Source: JAAYJT01 sp037446395 (lineage in GTDB: Bacteria; Bacteroidota; Bacteroidia; Bacteroidales; JAAYJT01). Taken from it: 64,000 nt of DNA. The number at the start of each line of letters is the position of its first letter. The stretch's first letter is position 1. The notes below the pieces were generated by a model. That model was not told where the DNA came from and ran no database searches. It was given only the letters and a program-made list of their open reading frames with translations. Where the stretch lies: the NCBI GenBank assembly GCA_037446395.1, contig JBBIIP010000014.1, positions 1 through 64,000 of the forward strand, given 5' to 3'. A program made the translations under genes and the position numbers. Shown here in pieces: positions 34,729-44,197 of the stretch.

Positions 34729-35736
34729 TTAATTACCTCCGGATATAATAATTAATATAAGGCCAAGGATAAATAATACAAACATTGAAAACAGCATTGC
34801 ATTTACTTTTAAATTTGCGCCTTTAAATTCTTTCCATATAAACACTCCCCAGAGCGCTGCCACCATGGTGGCGCCTTGCCCGAGCCCATATGAAATAGCT
34901 GCTCCGGCTTTTCCAGCTGAGAGAAAACTTAATGCTGTTCCGAGTCCCCAAATTATACCGCCAAGTATTCCAACACCATGTGTTGACAGATGGCCTGAAA
35001 AGTAAGATTTGTAGGAAACAGGAGGACCCACGAATGGTTTTTTCATTAAAAGGGTATTGAATATAAAATTACTTGCGAAAACGCCGAGTGCGAAAACAAA
35101 AAATGCAGCATAGGGAGCCATCATTCCTGCAGTTGGAACTTCGAGGTTTTCGAGGTCCATTGCTCTGGCAACAAACCTATAGAAGAACGACATAAGAATA
35201 CCCGCACTCAGAGCAATCCATATTCCCTTTGTAGTAGTTTTTTTCTGATTCTTCGCAGTCAACATACCTGATGCTGCCCCGTTCAGAATTATAGCAACAA
35301 CTACCAGAGATACTCCGATAAACAGGATAATCGGATCACCCTTTGGGGTTCCAATGTAATTAACCGCAACACCCAGAACCAATGCAAGGCCTACTCCCAA
35401 AGGAAAGGCTACGGCCATGCCTGAAATTGAGATTGCGGAGGCAAGGAGAATGTTTGAAGCGTTAAATATTATTCCGCCTGTAAAGGCACTCATGAAGTTT
35501 TTGCTGCTTACCTGATTCAGATCCTCCAAAAAGCCACGTCCCAAGTCACCATAACTTCCGGCGGTTAGGCCCAGCAGCAAAGAAAACAGAAGTATCCCAA
35601 TAACATAATCCCAATAGAAGAATTCATATCGCCATGTTTTAGATGCTAGTTTCTGTGTGTTTGCCCACGAACCCCAGCACATCATGGTGATGAAACAAAG
35701 CACGATTGCCAAAGAATAACTGCTTACTATGTACAT
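34729..35736 (-). CDS. GRP-family sugar transporter (glucose/ribose/rhamnose porter type)
   Basis: A 335-residue inner-membrane protein with ten helices. The opening MMCWGSWANTQKLASKTWRYEFFYWDYVIG matches the glucose/ribose uptake (GRP) branch of the drug/metabolite transporter superfamily, which includes GlcU, RbsU and RhaT-like porters. Later family regions are AFPLGVGLALVLGVAVNYIGTPKG and GIIWGLGTALSFLSAGKAGAAISYGLGQG. With a ribokinase in the same operon, ribose is the most economical substrate, but the sequence does not prove it. It sits between the esterases and the terminal lipoprotein, in the same direction, 36 bases after the esterase stop. Confidence 0.82.
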   Translation of the reverse strand: MYIVSSYSLAIVLCFITMMCWGSWANTQKLASKTWRYEFFYWDYVIGILLFSLLLGLTAGSYGDLGRGFLEDLNQVSSKNFMSAFTGGIIFNASNILLASAISISGMAVAFPLGVGLALVLGVAVNYIGTPKGDPIILFIGVSLVVVAIILNGAASGMLTAKNQKKTTTKGIWIALSAGILMSFFYRFVARAMDLENLEVPTAGMMAPYAAFFVFALGVFASNFIFNTLLMKKPFVGPPVSYKSYFSGHLSTHGVGILGGIIWGLGTALSFLSAGKAGAAISYGLGQGATMVAALWGVFIWKEFKGANLKVNAMLFSMFVLFILGLILIIISGGN

Positions 35737-35772
35737 AATTTTGGTATTGGTTAATAATATAGGTTGAGATTG

Positions 35773-37338
35773 CTATTTATAAAATTTCTTTGTTGCATAG
35801 GATAAAGCCGATTCGATTGCCCTAAGTGTCCAAGCAAAATCTCCACTTCCTTGGCTGACACGATATTCATGATATATTTTCTTTTCACGGAATTGCATGT
35901 GTAGTTTTCCGTTGAAATCATAGTTGGCGCCTTTATCGGGGGCTTCAAAATAAAACCAGGTTTTTTCCAGTTCTCTGAGGTCCGCTTTAGAAATGCTCGC
36001 CTGGATCAGGTCCATGTTGGCATTGCCATTGATGGTCGCGCCGAAGCCAAATTGCCCTGTGGCAATGGCCTGTAACAAAGTCACTTCAGCCCCACTTTCC
36101 AAGCCAATGATAGCGCGAAAACGAAAGTTTTTTCTAACTCTGAATTCATTCTCCACTGCAGTGACGAACATGGCGTTCAGGGTGCCATCTGTTTCGCCTA
36201 TAAAAACCAACAAAATAGGTGGTATCTGGCCATCGGTTATTAGTTGGCTGATTCTTCCGGCGACCAATTCTTTTTCGTAAGTCGAGAATTTGTTAACCAA
36301 AAATACAACGGGGTAACTCCGGTCTGTTGTTAGGTAGCAGGGCGGCACGGAGACCTCGAAAGGCTCGTGCTCGAGACTCTTCCTAATAATTGGTTTTTTG
36401 TGAAGTTTTTGACCGGTGGATTTGTGCTTAAAACGGTCATGAAAGTCTTTGTTTTCGAAGGCATTATTGATAAACCGCAAGCCATTTAAAAGCGCATCGC
36501 GCCAGTATGAAAAATCGTGACCTCCGTTTCTGACCCTGTATTCATGTGATATTTGTTTATCGCGCAGGAGGATGTGCAGTTCTTCGTTGCTAATAGCCAA
36601 CGTTTGCTCATCATCGCCGATATCAATATAAAGTTTTAGATGCGTTGATGGTGTAAATTGGTTTGCACTGATGAGATGGAACGGGTTGTTTTGCTTGTAA
36701 TATTCGGTAAGCCTCGGTTCGCCAAACTGCCCAACTCCGCCAAATATACTTCCCCATTGGACATCCCATTCTGCTGGGTTCTCAGTCTTGTACTGTGCAT
36801 CTGTTCTGATAGAGATACTCATCGGCACACTGGCAATAAATTTGTCAGGATGTTTCATGGGCAAGATTAACGCGCCATACCCCCCCATTGAATATCCCAA
36901 CACCGCTCTATGTTGTTTCTCGTTTAGTGTGCGAAAATTTTTGTCGATATGCGGTATTAGCTCGCTAATAAACATATCTTGATAGAGGAATGACTGATCA
37001 AAAGTATTTACATAATAGCTGCGGAAACCTTGTGGCATGACAAAAATCGTGGGTTTGATCTCGCCTGCTTTTGTTAGCTTATCGGCAATTTGAGTTATTT
37101 GTCCATTCTCTATCCAAGTTGTTTCATCGTCGCCTAACCCGTGTAATAGATAAACCACCGGAAAGTTCCGATTGCTTCGAAAATAGGCCTCAGGCAATAT
37201 CACCGAGTATTTGACTTCTTGTCTTAATATTTGGCTATAAAAGATGCAACTTTCCAGAACCCGGATATGATTTGAAGAGTTTAAGCTGATTGAGATCAGA
37301 AATAATGCTATTATTGCTAAGTGTCGCTTCATACCCAT
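35773..37338 (-). CDS. secreted esterase with active N-terminal and degenerate C-terminal alpha/beta-hydrolase domains
   Basis: A 521-residue exported protein (signal peptide about 1-21) made of two esterase-D-like alpha/beta-hydrolase units. The first (about 35-290) has a complete triad: Ser150 in GYSMGG, an Asp in IDIGDDE (about 239-243) and His274 in NGGHDFSYW. In the second (about 325-521), the nucleophile elbow reads G-L-E-S-G (412-416), with Glu414 aligning to the Ser. The His position is Gly499 in VSQGSGDF, so it is probably non-catalytic. It is paralogous to the next upstream gene. A deacylating role on a sugar or nucleoside substrate fits the operon but is inference. Confidence 0.85.
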   Translation of the reverse strand: MGMKRHLAIIALFLISISLNSSNHIRVLESCIFYSQILRQEVKYSVILPEAYFRSNRNFPVVYLLHGLGDDETTWIENGQITQIADKLTKAGEIKPTIFVMPQGFRSYYVNTFDQSFLYQDMFISELIPHIDKNFRTLNEKQHRAVLGYSMGGYGALILPMKHPDKFIASVPMSISIRTDAQYKTENPAEWDVQWGSIFGGVGQFGEPRLTEYYKQNNPFHLISANQFTPSTHLKLYIDIGDDEQTLAISNEELHILLRDKQISHEYRVRNGGHDFSYWRDALLNGLRFINNAFENKDFHDRFKHKSTGQKLHKKPIIRKSLEHEPFEVSVPPCYLTTDRSYPVVFLVNKFSTYEKELVAGRISQLITDGQIPPILLVFIGETDGTLNAMFVTAVENEFRVRKNFRFRAIIGLESGAEVTLLQAIATGQFGFGATINGNANMDLIQASISKADLRELEKTWFYFEAPDKGANYDFNGKLHMQFREKKIYHEYRVSQGSGDFAWTLRAIESALSYATKKFYK

Positions 37339-37347
37339 TTTACAATA

Positions 37348-38955
37348 TTAAATCTTTAGACGGTTTGAAATAACTGATAATGAGTTATCTAGCCCGTTAA
37401 GAAATGACTGTAAGCTTTGTGTACCTTGCCTGACGCGATATTCATGCAATATCTTATTGGTTAGCAGTGTGATGAAAAGATTAAAGTTATCCTGGGACAC
37501 CTCAGCTTTGTCGGTTACATCTATATAGTAGAAAACATCCTGAGTGATAGGAAAACTTCCGGAAAGATTAGCATTATATAAAAAGCATGCATTTAAGGAT
37601 TCCTTGAAGGTTGGCAGAAGAGACATAGCTGTATTTCCTCCGCTTTCATTCCCTATTAGGATTCTCCTTCTCTTGTCGTTTGTGACTCTGTATCTGTTCT
37701 TGATCTCTCGTAGAATTGTTGAAAACACGCTCGCCGTTATGGATTCAAAAGCTACAGGAATCTCAACAACCAAAGCATGTGGAATTATTCCGGATTGCAT
37801 TTTGTTGTTCAGAAAGGACAAGATTTGGGTTGCGCTTGCCTGTCGTTGACTTCCCTGATAGTGGTGCAAAATGAAGATAACCGGCAGAGAATCTGCAGTA
37901 GAATTATAATTTGTTGGCTTATACACGCCAAGCAGTATTTCGCTATCCGGAATGCCTTGAAGCTGGTATTGGCTGTTGTTGATGATGTTCCCGACATTAA
38001 TATCAGGAGGATTCGGTGGGTAAGGAATGCTTTTAAAGGCGTTGCTAATAAAATTAAGTGCTTCGGGAAGAGATGCATGCCAATAGGTCCAGGAATGCCC
38101 TCCATTTCTTGTTCTAAATTCGTGTTGTATATTGCGCTCAAGCATTAAATTATGCAAAACGCCGTTGGTGATATGCAGAGACTCCTCATCATCACCACAG
38201 TCAAGTAATATTTTTAATCCTTTATAAGCAGAAAGGTTTGGTTGTGCGAATAGATGAAATGGACTATGGGCGATAAAATGTGGTGTAAGCCGGAGATTTC
38301 CTACATTGCCGATTCCTCCGAAAACAGTCCCAAATTGATTGTCCCAACTACTTTGGGATTGATCGATATATTGTTGGTCGGTTCGGAACGACATACTAAG
38401 AGGAACTGAAATGCTGAATATGTTTGGATTTAAAGCAGGAAGTATCAATGCACCATAGCCTCCCATAGAATAACCCATAACCGCCCTTTGCGATTTGTCT
38501 TTCTTTGTCCGAAATACAGAATCAATAGCCGGTACCAATTCCCGCGTAAACATGTCCATATATGGAAAAGTTCCATTGAATTTGTTTACGTAATATGTGT
38601 TAAATCCCTGAGGCATTACAAATATCATAGGGCCAGTTTCGGACAGAAACCTGTCAGCAAAATATTGAATGCTTCCACCTTTATACCAGGCTGTGTGATT
38701 ATCCCCCCAGCCATGCAGCAGATATACAACTGGATAGCTTTCCTTTGTTTTATCATAATCTTGAGGAAGTAGAACCGCATACCTTATCGGATAATTCAGT
38801 ACTTTGCTTTCCAATATCAGGTCATCGAGTAATCTGACAAAAGGCTGAATGTCTTTTGAAGAATCAGGCGAACACCCATGAAAAGAGCATGCAAGATAGG
38901 ATGCTGGTATTATCAACAGGAGTACGCATGCTTTTTTAAACCAATGAAATTCCAT
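37348..38955 (-). CDS. lipoprotein esterase, paralogue of the next downstream gene
   Basis: A 535-residue protein with a lipoprotein signal (SYLAC, cysteine 23) and two alpha/beta-hydrolase units. The first (about 45-305) has Ser163 in GYSMGG, Asp255/256 in DCGDDE and His287 in NGGHSWTYW, so the triad is complete. The second (about 330-535) shows G-N-E-S-G at 435-439, with Glu437 aligning to the nucleophile, and Gln in place of the His (VRQGTQSL). The same Ser-to-Glu change occurs in the neighbouring esterase. The two genes are ten bases apart and clearly duplicates, yet their sequences have diverged widely outside the motifs, so the duplication is old. Likely an outer-membrane or surface deacylase. 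Confidence 0.85.
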   Translation of the reverse strand: MEFHWFKKACVLLLIIPASYLACSFHGCSPDSSKDIQPFVRLLDDLILESKVLNYPIRYAVLLPQDYDKTKESYPVVYLLHGWGDNHTAWYKGGSIQYFADRFLSETGPMIFVMPQGFNTYYVNKFNGTFPYMDMFTRELVPAIDSVFRTKKDKSQRAVMGYSMGGYGALILPALNPNIFSISVPLSMSFRTDQQYIDQSQSSWDNQFGTVFGGIGNVGNLRLTPHFIAHSPFHLFAQPNLSAYKGLKILLDCGDDEESLHITNGVLHNLMLERNIQHEFRTRNGGHSWTYWHASLPEALNFISNAFKSIPYPPNPPDINVGNIINNSQYQLQGIPDSEILLGVYKPTNYNSTADSLPVIFILHHYQGSQRQASATQILSFLNNKMQSGIIPHALVVEIPVAFESITASVFSTILREIKNRYRVTNDKRRRILIGNESGGNTAMSLLPTFKESLNACFLYNANLSGSFPITQDVFYYIDVTDKAEVSQDNFNLFITLLTNKILHEYRVRQGTQSLQSFLNGLDNSLSVISNRLKI

Positions 38956-38970
38956 AACGGTATACTCAAA

Positions 38971-40539
38971 TTAGTTTGGGTTAAAGGGGATACTCGGAGA
39001 ATCGCTATATACAACATAAGATTTCAAATGAATTCTGAAATCTGGGTGTTGATTAACCCACTTTATCTCCAATTTATGATTGCCGTTCGTTAACAAATAC
39101 TTATGAAAGATGTCGTATTTTCTCACGATATAGTCATAAGGCATTCTAACTTGCTCAGTCCTTTCTCCATCTATATATACATCAAGCAATGCTACGTAAT
39201 CACTTTCTGCCACTCCGCATTGGCTTTTAACATTGCCTAAAACTACAATTCCGTTTCCGGTAAAATCTATTTTAATATTTTCGTGCAGAAAATCTCTTCT
39301 TACTAAAAGCTCCTTTGCAGGATACAATCCTTCAAACGACTTCTCCAGCCTTAGGGTTGCGGGTTTCTGTATTTGAATAGTATAATTTTGGCCGTCTGTT
39401 TTGCCTCCATTTTTAATGATGTGTTGGGTGGCATGCTTATAGCTAAGCTCATAAATTTGGTTAAGCGTGAGGCTAGAATATGGGAATGGTACATTTTCTA
39501 TTTTCTCTAGCGCCGGTTTCCAGAAATCCGGAATATTTTTGTAGCCATAGATTACACCCAGAATTCCAGCGGCAGTGGCCGGATTACAATCAGAATCCTG
39601 TCCACATCGGGTTGAAATATCCATGGTTTTAAAAAAATCTTTTTTACCATATAACAGGCCAATCACCACATAAGCGGCATTTACACTTGCGTCAATATTA
39701 AAGGCGTTAAAAACTCCTTCAGGGCAACCTTTTTCTGAAGTGTGTTTTTTTTCAAATTCAAACCAGCATTGCTTCCAATCGGTCGGATATTGTTTTTGCC
39801 AATTTATTACATCGCTGATGGCTTGATAAAACCTACTATCCTCAGGAATAACTTTGAGGCCTTGAGCAACAATAAAATCTATATCATTTGAAAAAAATGC
39901 CATTGCATACATAGCCGCTACGAAAGCTCCTCCATACCATCCATCGCCATAGTTCATGATATGACCAATTCTATCAGATAGTGCAGTTGCCGAATTTATC
40001 ATACCCGGGGACATAAGGCCAATAAAGTCAGCCTCAATCTGAAAGTCAATATCGTCAGCATGTGGATTGTTCATCCAATGCCCCGATGCCGGAGGCATTA
40101 TCCCGTTTAGAACATTATAGCGGGCTGCCTGATTTGCATGCCAAAGCTTGTAGTCTTCCCGAGCAAATGCTAAAGCAAACGAATCAGCCGGAGCGTCAAG
40201 CCCCAGCCTTTCAATTACTTCAACAAAGGTAAAGTCCAAATACACATCATCATACAATCCTGGATCCAATTCAAATATTTCCCGAATATAGTCCTCGTAC
40301 CACAACATGTGTTGGTAGTCTTGTATCATTGTGCCTCTGAACCTAAATTCGGTTGGGCCACCATAGGTAACTCCTATGGTTTGCCCTGCCCAGCCTCCTT
40401 TGATTTTATCTTTCAGTACAGTTGATGAAAGAGTAATGGTATCAGGGAGTTCAGAAGATTTTTTTTCCAGGTTTGTACAGGACGCAACCATCAATAGAAT
40501 GACCAGCTTGAAAATCATGAGTGTGTTTCGTTTCAACAT
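38971..40539 (-). CDS. lipoprotein ADP-ribosylglycohydrolase-family enzyme (copy 3)
   Basis: A 522-residue lipoprotein (lipobox VASC, cysteine 21, then TNLEKK). From about residue 38 it is an ADP-ribosylglycohydrolase-like fold: LKDKIKGGWAGQTIGVTYGGPTEF, then the first metal-site motif DDVYLD (97-102), GDGWYGGAFVAAMYAMAFF, and the second metal-site motif RCGQDSDCNPATAAG near residue 315. The paired Asp-x-Asp and early Asp residues that bind Mg2+ are retained, so it should be active. A C-terminal beta module (about 395-522; NLDVYIDGERTE-like, LEIKWVNQHPDF) resembles a sugar-binding sandwich. It lies four bases after copy 2. The usual substrate class is N- or O-linked ADP-ribose, but secreted family members may hydrolyse other ribosides. 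Confidence 0.85.
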   Translation of the reverse strand: MLKRNTLMIFKLVILLMVASCTNLEKKSSELPDTITLSSTVLKDKIKGGWAGQTIGVTYGGPTEFRFRGTMIQDYQHMLWYEDYIREIFELDPGLYDDVYLDFTFVEVIERLGLDAPADSFALAFAREDYKLWHANQAARYNVLNGIMPPASGHWMNNPHADDIDFQIEADFIGLMSPGMINSATALSDRIGHIMNYGDGWYGGAFVAAMYAMAFFSNDIDFIVAQGLKVIPEDSRFYQAISDVINWQKQYPTDWKQCWFEFEKKHTSEKGCPEGVFNAFNIDASVNAAYVVIGLLYGKKDFFKTMDISTRCGQDSDCNPATAAGILGVIYGYKNIPDFWKPALEKIENVPFPYSSLTLNQIYELSYKHATQHIIKNGGKTDGQNYTIQIQKPATLRLEKSFEGLYPAKELLVRRDFLHENIKIDFTGNGIVVLGNVKSQCGVAESDYVALLDVYIDGERTEQVRMPYDYIVRKYDIFHKYLLTNGNHKLEIKWVNQHPDFRIHLKSYVVYSDSPSIPFNPN

Positions 40540-40542
40540 AAA

Positions 40543-42177
40543 TTAATTCGGTAAATTACTTGCAGGTTGTTTTTCACTGTAAATCACAATGTCATTAATG
40601 CGTATTTCATACTCTGGTTTTGGATTAAGCCACTTTAAAGTAACATTATGCGGGCCTTCGGCTAGCTGGTATTTCCATGCTGGTTCAAGCCGGCGCGAAG
40701 TGTTTTTCATGGGCAGTTTTATTTTCTCATCAAGTACTCCATCAATATACATTTCCAGATTTGCCACATAATCATCAGTAAGTTCAGCTAAACCAAATAC
40801 CTCGCTGCCAACTCTTCTGGACACACGATCGATGTATTCTTTGTCGATTTTTGAAATTTTAACCAGGTTTCCGTAAAAAATAAACCCGTTGCCATAGAAA
40901 TCATAGGAAAGCTCATCATTAAACGATTTGTCGAACCGATCGCGAAAAGTTGGATATGTGAATTCGAAATTTTGCTCATATGAAACAGGTACAGGTGCTT
41001 CGAAAGGGATGATGATTTCTTCTGAAACAATGCTTCCACCATTTTGTTCTATGATTTGTAAGGCGTGTTTAACGCTCAGTTCATAGGCTTTGCAAAGCGA
41101 CATGTTGGTTCCTTCGAAGCTTAACTGTTCGATTTCCTGAAGAGGCGATAGCCAGAATTTCGGGATATTTGAATAGCCGAGCATAACACCTAACACACCT
41201 CCTACTGTGCCTGGATTGCAATCGGCGTCCTGGCCGCATCGGGTAGTAATTTCAATTGACTTTGTGAAGTCGCCATTGCCATAAAGTAAACCAAGGGCAA
41301 CATAAGCAGAATTAATTTTTGCATCAATATTAAATGAAAGGAAACATCCTTTGGGACACCCTACATCCCTGTCCCATTTTTTTTGAAGCTCAAACCAGGA
41401 TGCTTTCCAGTCGTTAGGATATTGTTTGTGCCAATTAATAACGTCAACTATACATTCATTAAATTTAGTGCCTTTTGGAATTGTTTGAATGGCGTGTTCC
41501 ACTATATAGTTTACATCGCTTGATACAAAGGCTAGAGAGTATAACGCTGCTACAAAAACACCACCATACCACCCATCGCCGCTGGTCATAATATGCCCAA
41601 CACGGTCCGCAATTTCAGAAGCCGTATTGACCATCCCTGGAGCCATCAATCCAATAAAATCGGCTTCAATCTGAAAATCCAAATCATCAGCATGAGGATT
41701 GTTTTTCCAATGCCCAGAGGCGGGAGGCATGATTCCGTTCAGGATATTATAGCGTGATGCTTGGTTTGCATGAGCAAGATGATATGGAGTTTTTGCCCAC
41801 CGCAATGCAATAGTATCGGATGGCACGCTAATACCAAATTCTTCTAACACTTCGACAAACTTAAGATCGGTATAAATATCGTCGAATAATCCGGGCTTTT
41901 TGTCCCACCAGTATTTCACATATCCTTCTCGCCAAGGAATATTTTGATATTCAGGTATGATTGAGCCTTGGTATTTGAATTCAACAGGAGCACCAAAAAC
42001 TACCCCAATGGTTTGCCCAGCCCATCCTCCTTTTATTTTATCCTGAAGAATTTCCCTTCTAAGAGTAAGTGTGACGGGGCCTTTGTTTTCAGTTTTAGCT
42101 TTTTCGCTACATGACATATTGATACTGATACCAGCAGCCATCATAGCCATAAACAAACCTTTATGTCTGTAATTCAT
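40543..42177 (-). CDS. lipoprotein ADP-ribosylglycohydrolase-family enzyme (copy 2)
   Basis: A 544-residue lipoprotein (signal peptide with MSC, cysteine 23, then SEKAKTE). The hydrolase core starts LQDKIKGGWAGQTIGVVFGAPVEF. Motif DDIYTD is at 99-104, PHADDLDFQIEADF near 162-173, GDGWYGGVFVAALYSLAFV near 200-218, and RCGQDADCNPGTVGG holds the metal aspartates 317 and 319. The C-terminal part (about 425-544) is a beta module with LAELTDDYVANLEMYIDG and NVTLKWLNPKPEY, shared with copy 3. It is closely similar to copy 3 along its whole length, so these two are recent paralogues relative to copy 1. Six bases separate it from copy 1. Confidence 0.86.
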   Translation of the reverse strand: MNYRHKGLFMAMMAAGISINMSCSEKAKTENKGPVTLTLRREILQDKIKGGWAGQTIGVVFGAPVEFKYQGSIIPEYQNIPWREGYVKYWWDKKPGLFDDIYTDLKFVEVLEEFGISVPSDTIALRWAKTPYHLAHANQASRYNILNGIMPPASGHWKNNPHADDLDFQIEADFIGLMAPGMVNTASEIADRVGHIMTSGDGWYGGVFVAALYSLAFVSSDVNYIVEHAIQTIPKGTKFNECIVDVINWHKQYPNDWKASWFELQKKWDRDVGCPKGCFLSFNIDAKINSAYVALGLLYGNGDFTKSIEITTRCGQDADCNPGTVGGVLGVMLGYSNIPKFWLSPLQEIEQLSFEGTNMSLCKAYELSVKHALQIIEQNGGSIVSEEIIIPFEAPVPVSYEQNFEFTYPTFRDRFDKSFNDELSYDFYGNGFIFYGNLVKISKIDKEYIDRVSRRVGSEVFGLAELTDDYVANLEMYIDGVLDEKIKLPMKNTSRRLEPAWKYQLAEGPHNVTLKWLNPKPEYEIRINDIVIYSEKQPASNLPN

Positions 42178-42182
42178 AGGAG

Positions 42183-44195
42183 TTATTTTACCAGTTCTGT
42201 TTTATAAACACTTAGTTCGGTAATAGAGGTAAAGCCTGATACGGTTTTAGTGTATTTATGCCAATGATCTTGAATCTTCGCATCTCCGATAATTCTGATA
42301 GCTTTTGTTTTTACAGGAGAAAAATCAATTAAGTATTCCACAAAATGAGGTTGATAGATAACCTTTTCTGAAGTTGGCAATGGTGGTTCTATCCTTGTAT
42401 TTAAAACTGGCTGCCACTTACCAAATCCATCAAGGTATTGCACATTAAGTGATGTAAACCAGCCTCCGAATTCTTCCATGCCGCCTGTAAAAAAAGAAAT
42501 CATGTCAATAGCCTGTTCTTCCCTCCAGAAATAACCATAGTAATCAACTTTGGGGAGGTTAGATTTGGATGCAAGGCTATAAAACATTGAGCCTTTTCCG
42601 TTTGTTTTCCCATCCCGAATCACCTCAACGGTCTTTGCATATAAGGATTTTCCGAACGTATACCAGCAGGAGTCGAGAACGGACTCATTCAGAACCCTGA
42701 TGTTTGTAATGATAGAGTCTGCCTCTGGTGCAATATTTGTATTTCTAACCAGAAGATTATATTCTCTTGTGGCAGTAGTATTAGAGTTATGAATGTGAAT
42801 TTTAACCGGAAAATGGCCAGGTTTTTTTGGAGTGCCGAATATCCGCCCGTTATTAAAAATAACCCCTTCAGGTAGTACCCCTTCTATCAGTTTCCAGTGG
42901 TTGTTTGAGTCCGATAAGGGGTTGAAAGAATAATCAAAAGACTTATTCACCTCAATCACTGGAAGTGGTCCGATATAAAATTCTACCGGAGCTTTGAACG
43001 TTGCCTGAGTATTTATGCTCACAACCTTGTGACCATCTTTTCCGCTTACTTTTCCCCCGTGTGCAATAACGAGGTCGAGGCAAACTTTTAAGGTTTTGTC
43101 AATTATTTTGCTGATGCTTTCGTCAGACAAATCATGTCTGGTTATGTTGATATACCTATCATTAAATGGCTTGGTCCAACCCTCCACAGGTAAATAAAGT
43201 TCCTTTGGGATTCCTTTTAAACCGTGAACAATTCCTAAAAGTCCAGCCAAGGTTGCAGCTTGGTTGTCAGCATCAAACCCCATCGCACAAGATAAATCAA
43301 GTGTTTTCTGAAAGTCGCCTTTCCCGTAGAGCATGGCAAGTATTGCGCAAGCCCCGTTAAGATTGGCATTCCATATTGTCTTAGTCACATCTGGTTCTTC
43401 TAAATAATATTGCTGTGCCATGACCTTCCATGAGGCTTTCCAGTTGTTTGGATGTTGCTCATGAAGTAAAATCATTTCTCTTACAGTATGTGCATATCGG
43501 CTATTGGCAGGTAGCTCCTTAAGTCCGATATCTATTAGTTTTCGGATGTCGTTTTCAAAAAACGCGGCGGCATACATTGCACCATAATGTATAGTTGGCT
43601 CTACTCCCCAATCATCGCTAGTAATGCGGCCTGCCCAATCCGACTTGGCCGATGCATAGCCCACCATACCTGGTGCTGTATAAGCCCATATTTCATTTAT
43701 CAGTTGCGGATCAATTTGATACCAGTGCGGGTTAATTTCTTTTTTCCCCGTAAATGGAGGGGTAAAACCAAAATTCATAAGTCCCAGCGCTGCTCTGTTT
43801 GCGAGCCAAACCCTGTCTCTGACATGATGAGTCCATGCCGCCTTTAGTTGCCCATAGGTGGGTTCGTACCCATACTTTTCCATTTGCAACAGATACATAT
43901 ATTCAATATCCGTATCATCGTCGGAAAAAGCGCCATTGTGAAGTTTTAACTTGTCCAGGTTGCGGTTATACCCAAAAGGCCAATTTTCAGGTCCAGGTGC
44001 ATTAATATACTTATTTTCATGTGGTAATCCGTATATATTTCCAATAATCTGACCAATCCATGCACCAGCAATTTTGTCTTTTAGTTCATCCATTCTGATA
44101 TTGACTAGTTTTTTCCTTATTGCACCATTAACATGGGTTACAATGAGTATCATTAACATCAATAAACCTATGGATATACGTTGGGGTACTCGCAT
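42183..44195 (-). CDS. secreted ADP-ribosylglycohydrolase-family enzyme with Ig-like and C-terminal modules (copy 1)
   Basis: A 670-residue exported protein (signal peptide about 1-24, ending HVNGA). The hydrolase core begins RMDELKDKIAGAWIGQIIGNIYG and has the strongest metal motif of the three copies, SDDDTDIEY with Asp92-94, Thr95 and Asp96. The second site AMGFDADNQAATLAG carries Asp308 and Asp310, close to the DxDN pattern of true ADP-ribosylglycohydrolases. After about residue 410 an Ig-like He_PIG-type segment (FDYSFNPLSDSNNHWKLIEG, FNNGRIFGTPKKPGHF) leads into a discoidin-like module (about 505-670; YFWREEQAIDMISFFTGGM, KAIRIIGDAKIQDHW). It sits three bases from the SusD gene. Confidence 0.85.
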   Translation of the reverse strand: MRVPQRISIGLLMLMILIVTHVNGAIRKKLVNIRMDELKDKIAGAWIGQIIGNIYGLPHENKYINAPGPENWPFGYNRNLDKLKLHNGAFSDDDTDIEYMYLLQMEKYGYEPTYGQLKAAWTHHVRDRVWLANRAALGLMNFGFTPPFTGKKEINPHWYQIDPQLINEIWAYTAPGMVGYASAKSDWAGRITSDDWGVEPTIHYGAMYAAAFFENDIRKLIDIGLKELPANSRYAHTVREMILLHEQHPNNWKASWKVMAQQYYLEEPDVTKTIWNANLNGACAILAMLYGKGDFQKTLDLSCAMGFDADNQAATLAGLLGIVHGLKGIPKELYLPVEGWTKPFNDRYINITRHDLSDESISKIIDKTLKVCLDLVIAHGGKVSGKDGHKVVSINTQATFKAPVEFYIGPLPVIEVNKSFDYSFNPLSDSNNHWKLIEGVLPEGVIFNNGRIFGTPKKPGHFPVKIHIHNSNTTATREYNLLVRNTNIAPEADSIITNIRVLNESVLDSCWYTFGKSLYAKTVEVIRDGKTNGKGSMFYSLASKSNLPKVDYYGYFWREEQAIDMISFFTGGMEEFGGWFTSLNVQYLDGFGKWQPVLNTRIEPPLPTSEKVIYQPHFVEYLIDFSPVKTKAIRIIGDAKIQDHWHKYTKTVSGFTSITELSVYKTELVK

Positions 44196-44197
44196 AA

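Noticed and set aside
37348..38955. Esterase duplication interpreted as an assembly artefact
   Set aside because: The two genes share motifs and domain order but differ widely in sequence, signal type and length, so they are genuine old paralogues.
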